A DNA stretch of 45,489 nucleotides from Lingula anatina (taxonomy: Eukaryota; Brachiopoda; Lingulata; Lingulida; Lingulidae). Both the position numbers and the translations under genes were made by a program. Of the stretch, positions 44,791 through 45,489 are shown one piece after another (the stretch's first letter is position 1; every line of letters begins with the position of its first letter). Under the pieces are notes generated by a model. The model saw only the letters and a list, made by a program, of their open reading frames with translations. It made no database searches and was not told the DNA's origin. The DNA lies in contig NW_019773806.1 in the NCBI RefSeq assembly GCF_001039355.2, positions 1 through 45,489 on the forward strand, in the 5' to 3' direction.

Positions 44791-45349
44791 TTACAACACG
44801 AGTCATCCACTGTATTCGTTACACAAGAGCACAGTTATATCGAATGAGTGTTTGACCCTTATTATATATGTACCGAGCTATTGCTCCTCTGAACCAAGTG
44901 CACAGATATATTCAGGAGTTGTTTGATAAAATCATAATATTTCACGTATTTTAATGGCGTTATTTAAAATAAAAACATGTTTGAGGGTTTGCATTGGTAG
45001 GATTGCGTTAGTTGAGAAATGCAATGCACAACTAATCAACCTTGTAAAATAAAAGCAATTGGTTTCAACAAACTATGTAAATCCATATCTACAATTACGT
45101 ACTGCATCTTTTGTGAGTTAGAATTTTCAAAAAACATATTTTTAAAATAGAATTATAGCTCTGTGGATAGTTGTTTTTTTTTATAAATATGTAAATTGCT
45201 ATTTTATCCTTTGATCCATCACTTCTTCCTCTCTGTCGTGTCTCTTGTTGCAATATATATATATGTAAATTATACTAATAACATCGTCTTAATTTTAATA
45301 TCGTTGTATTTTTATTTCTATAATGTTACAATCGTATCTTATAATACAG

Positions 45350-45489
45350 CGGAACAGTGTGATATAGAAGGTGATGCACACATTGACCCGGGTGTTTTAA
45401 CATATTATTTGGCAATCGCCGAAGAAAGCCCCCATCCGCATTGCAAAACTTGGTCTGGCTTCAAGGTCTTTCGTCGTATGATTATTTCG
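45350..45489 (+). CDS. Possible partial exon of an unidentified gene
   Basis: An acceptor-like TCTTATAATACAG (45337-45349) is followed by 140 bp in which only one frame is open (46 codons after two leading bases). The other two frames stop within six codons. The translation starts EQCDIEGDAHIDPGVLTYY and runs open to the window end without an ATG start. Base composition is less AT-rich than the flanks. I do not recognise the family. It could equally be a chance open stretch. Confidence 0.4.

Noticed and set aside
1-45489. CRISPR arrays, bacterial operons, ribosome binding sites or rRNA
   Set aside because: None seen; the window is spliced eukaryotic DNA, and all short-period repeats are microsatellites.

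Overview
This window is animal (metazoan) nuclear DNA, not bacterial. Genes are split into short exons with GT/AG introns. The DNA is AT-rich and full of microsatellites, MITE-like DNA transposons, a tRNA-derived SINE and a Tc1/mariner relic. The gene content is a C1q-domain secreted protein, an intronless TRIM-NHL protein, a VWD/D8C/somatomedin-B transmembrane protein and a pair of intronless class A GPCRs. Together with the MITE load this fits a lophotrochozoan, most likely a bivalve mollusc. That assignment is inference; no species is claimed.

Layout. (1) 451-6615 (+): last six coding exons of a lysosomal beta-galactosidase (GLB1, GH35); the intron at 1545-5440 is swollen by a nested DNA transposon. 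(2) 6616-9780: probable GLB1 3' UTR, then non-coding DNA that is duplicated in inverted orientation near 40-41 kb. (3) 10738-11778 (-): GPCR copy 1, with its promoter and a TTAA-type MITE just upstream. (4) 12.6-15.6 kb: gene-free, with a Tc1 transposase relic and a foldback MITE. (5) 15669-16476 (+): C1q protein in two coding exons. (6) 17794-19992 (+): TRIM-NHL protein in one exon. (7) 20448-21628: hAT-like non-autonomous element. (8) 23172-37741 (-): a 22-coding-exon gene for a type I membrane protein of about 1281 aa, related to VWDE-like proteins. Its exon phases close perfectly (3846 nt). Several transposons lie in its introns, one carrying a RecQ-type helicase fragment. (9) 33528-37203: a near-perfect inverted repeat (arms about 1.63 kb) that copies four exons of this gene and ends exactly at an N. 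(10) 39.4-44.8 kb: a mosaic of segmental duplications containing a SINE and GPCR copy 2 (42496-43536, -). (11) 45350-45489 (+): a possible exon of an unidentified gene, cut by the window end.

The genes are not a functional cluster in the bacterial sense. C1q and TRIM-NHL both belong to families expanded in molluscan innate immunity, but their adjacency may be chance. All four N positions (2754, 12385, 32528, 37204) lie at the edge of sequence duplicated locally, so part of the apparent structure, including the palindrome, is probably assembly stitching. Exon boundaries were derived by hand from reading frame, phase and splice consensus; no alignment or search was run.
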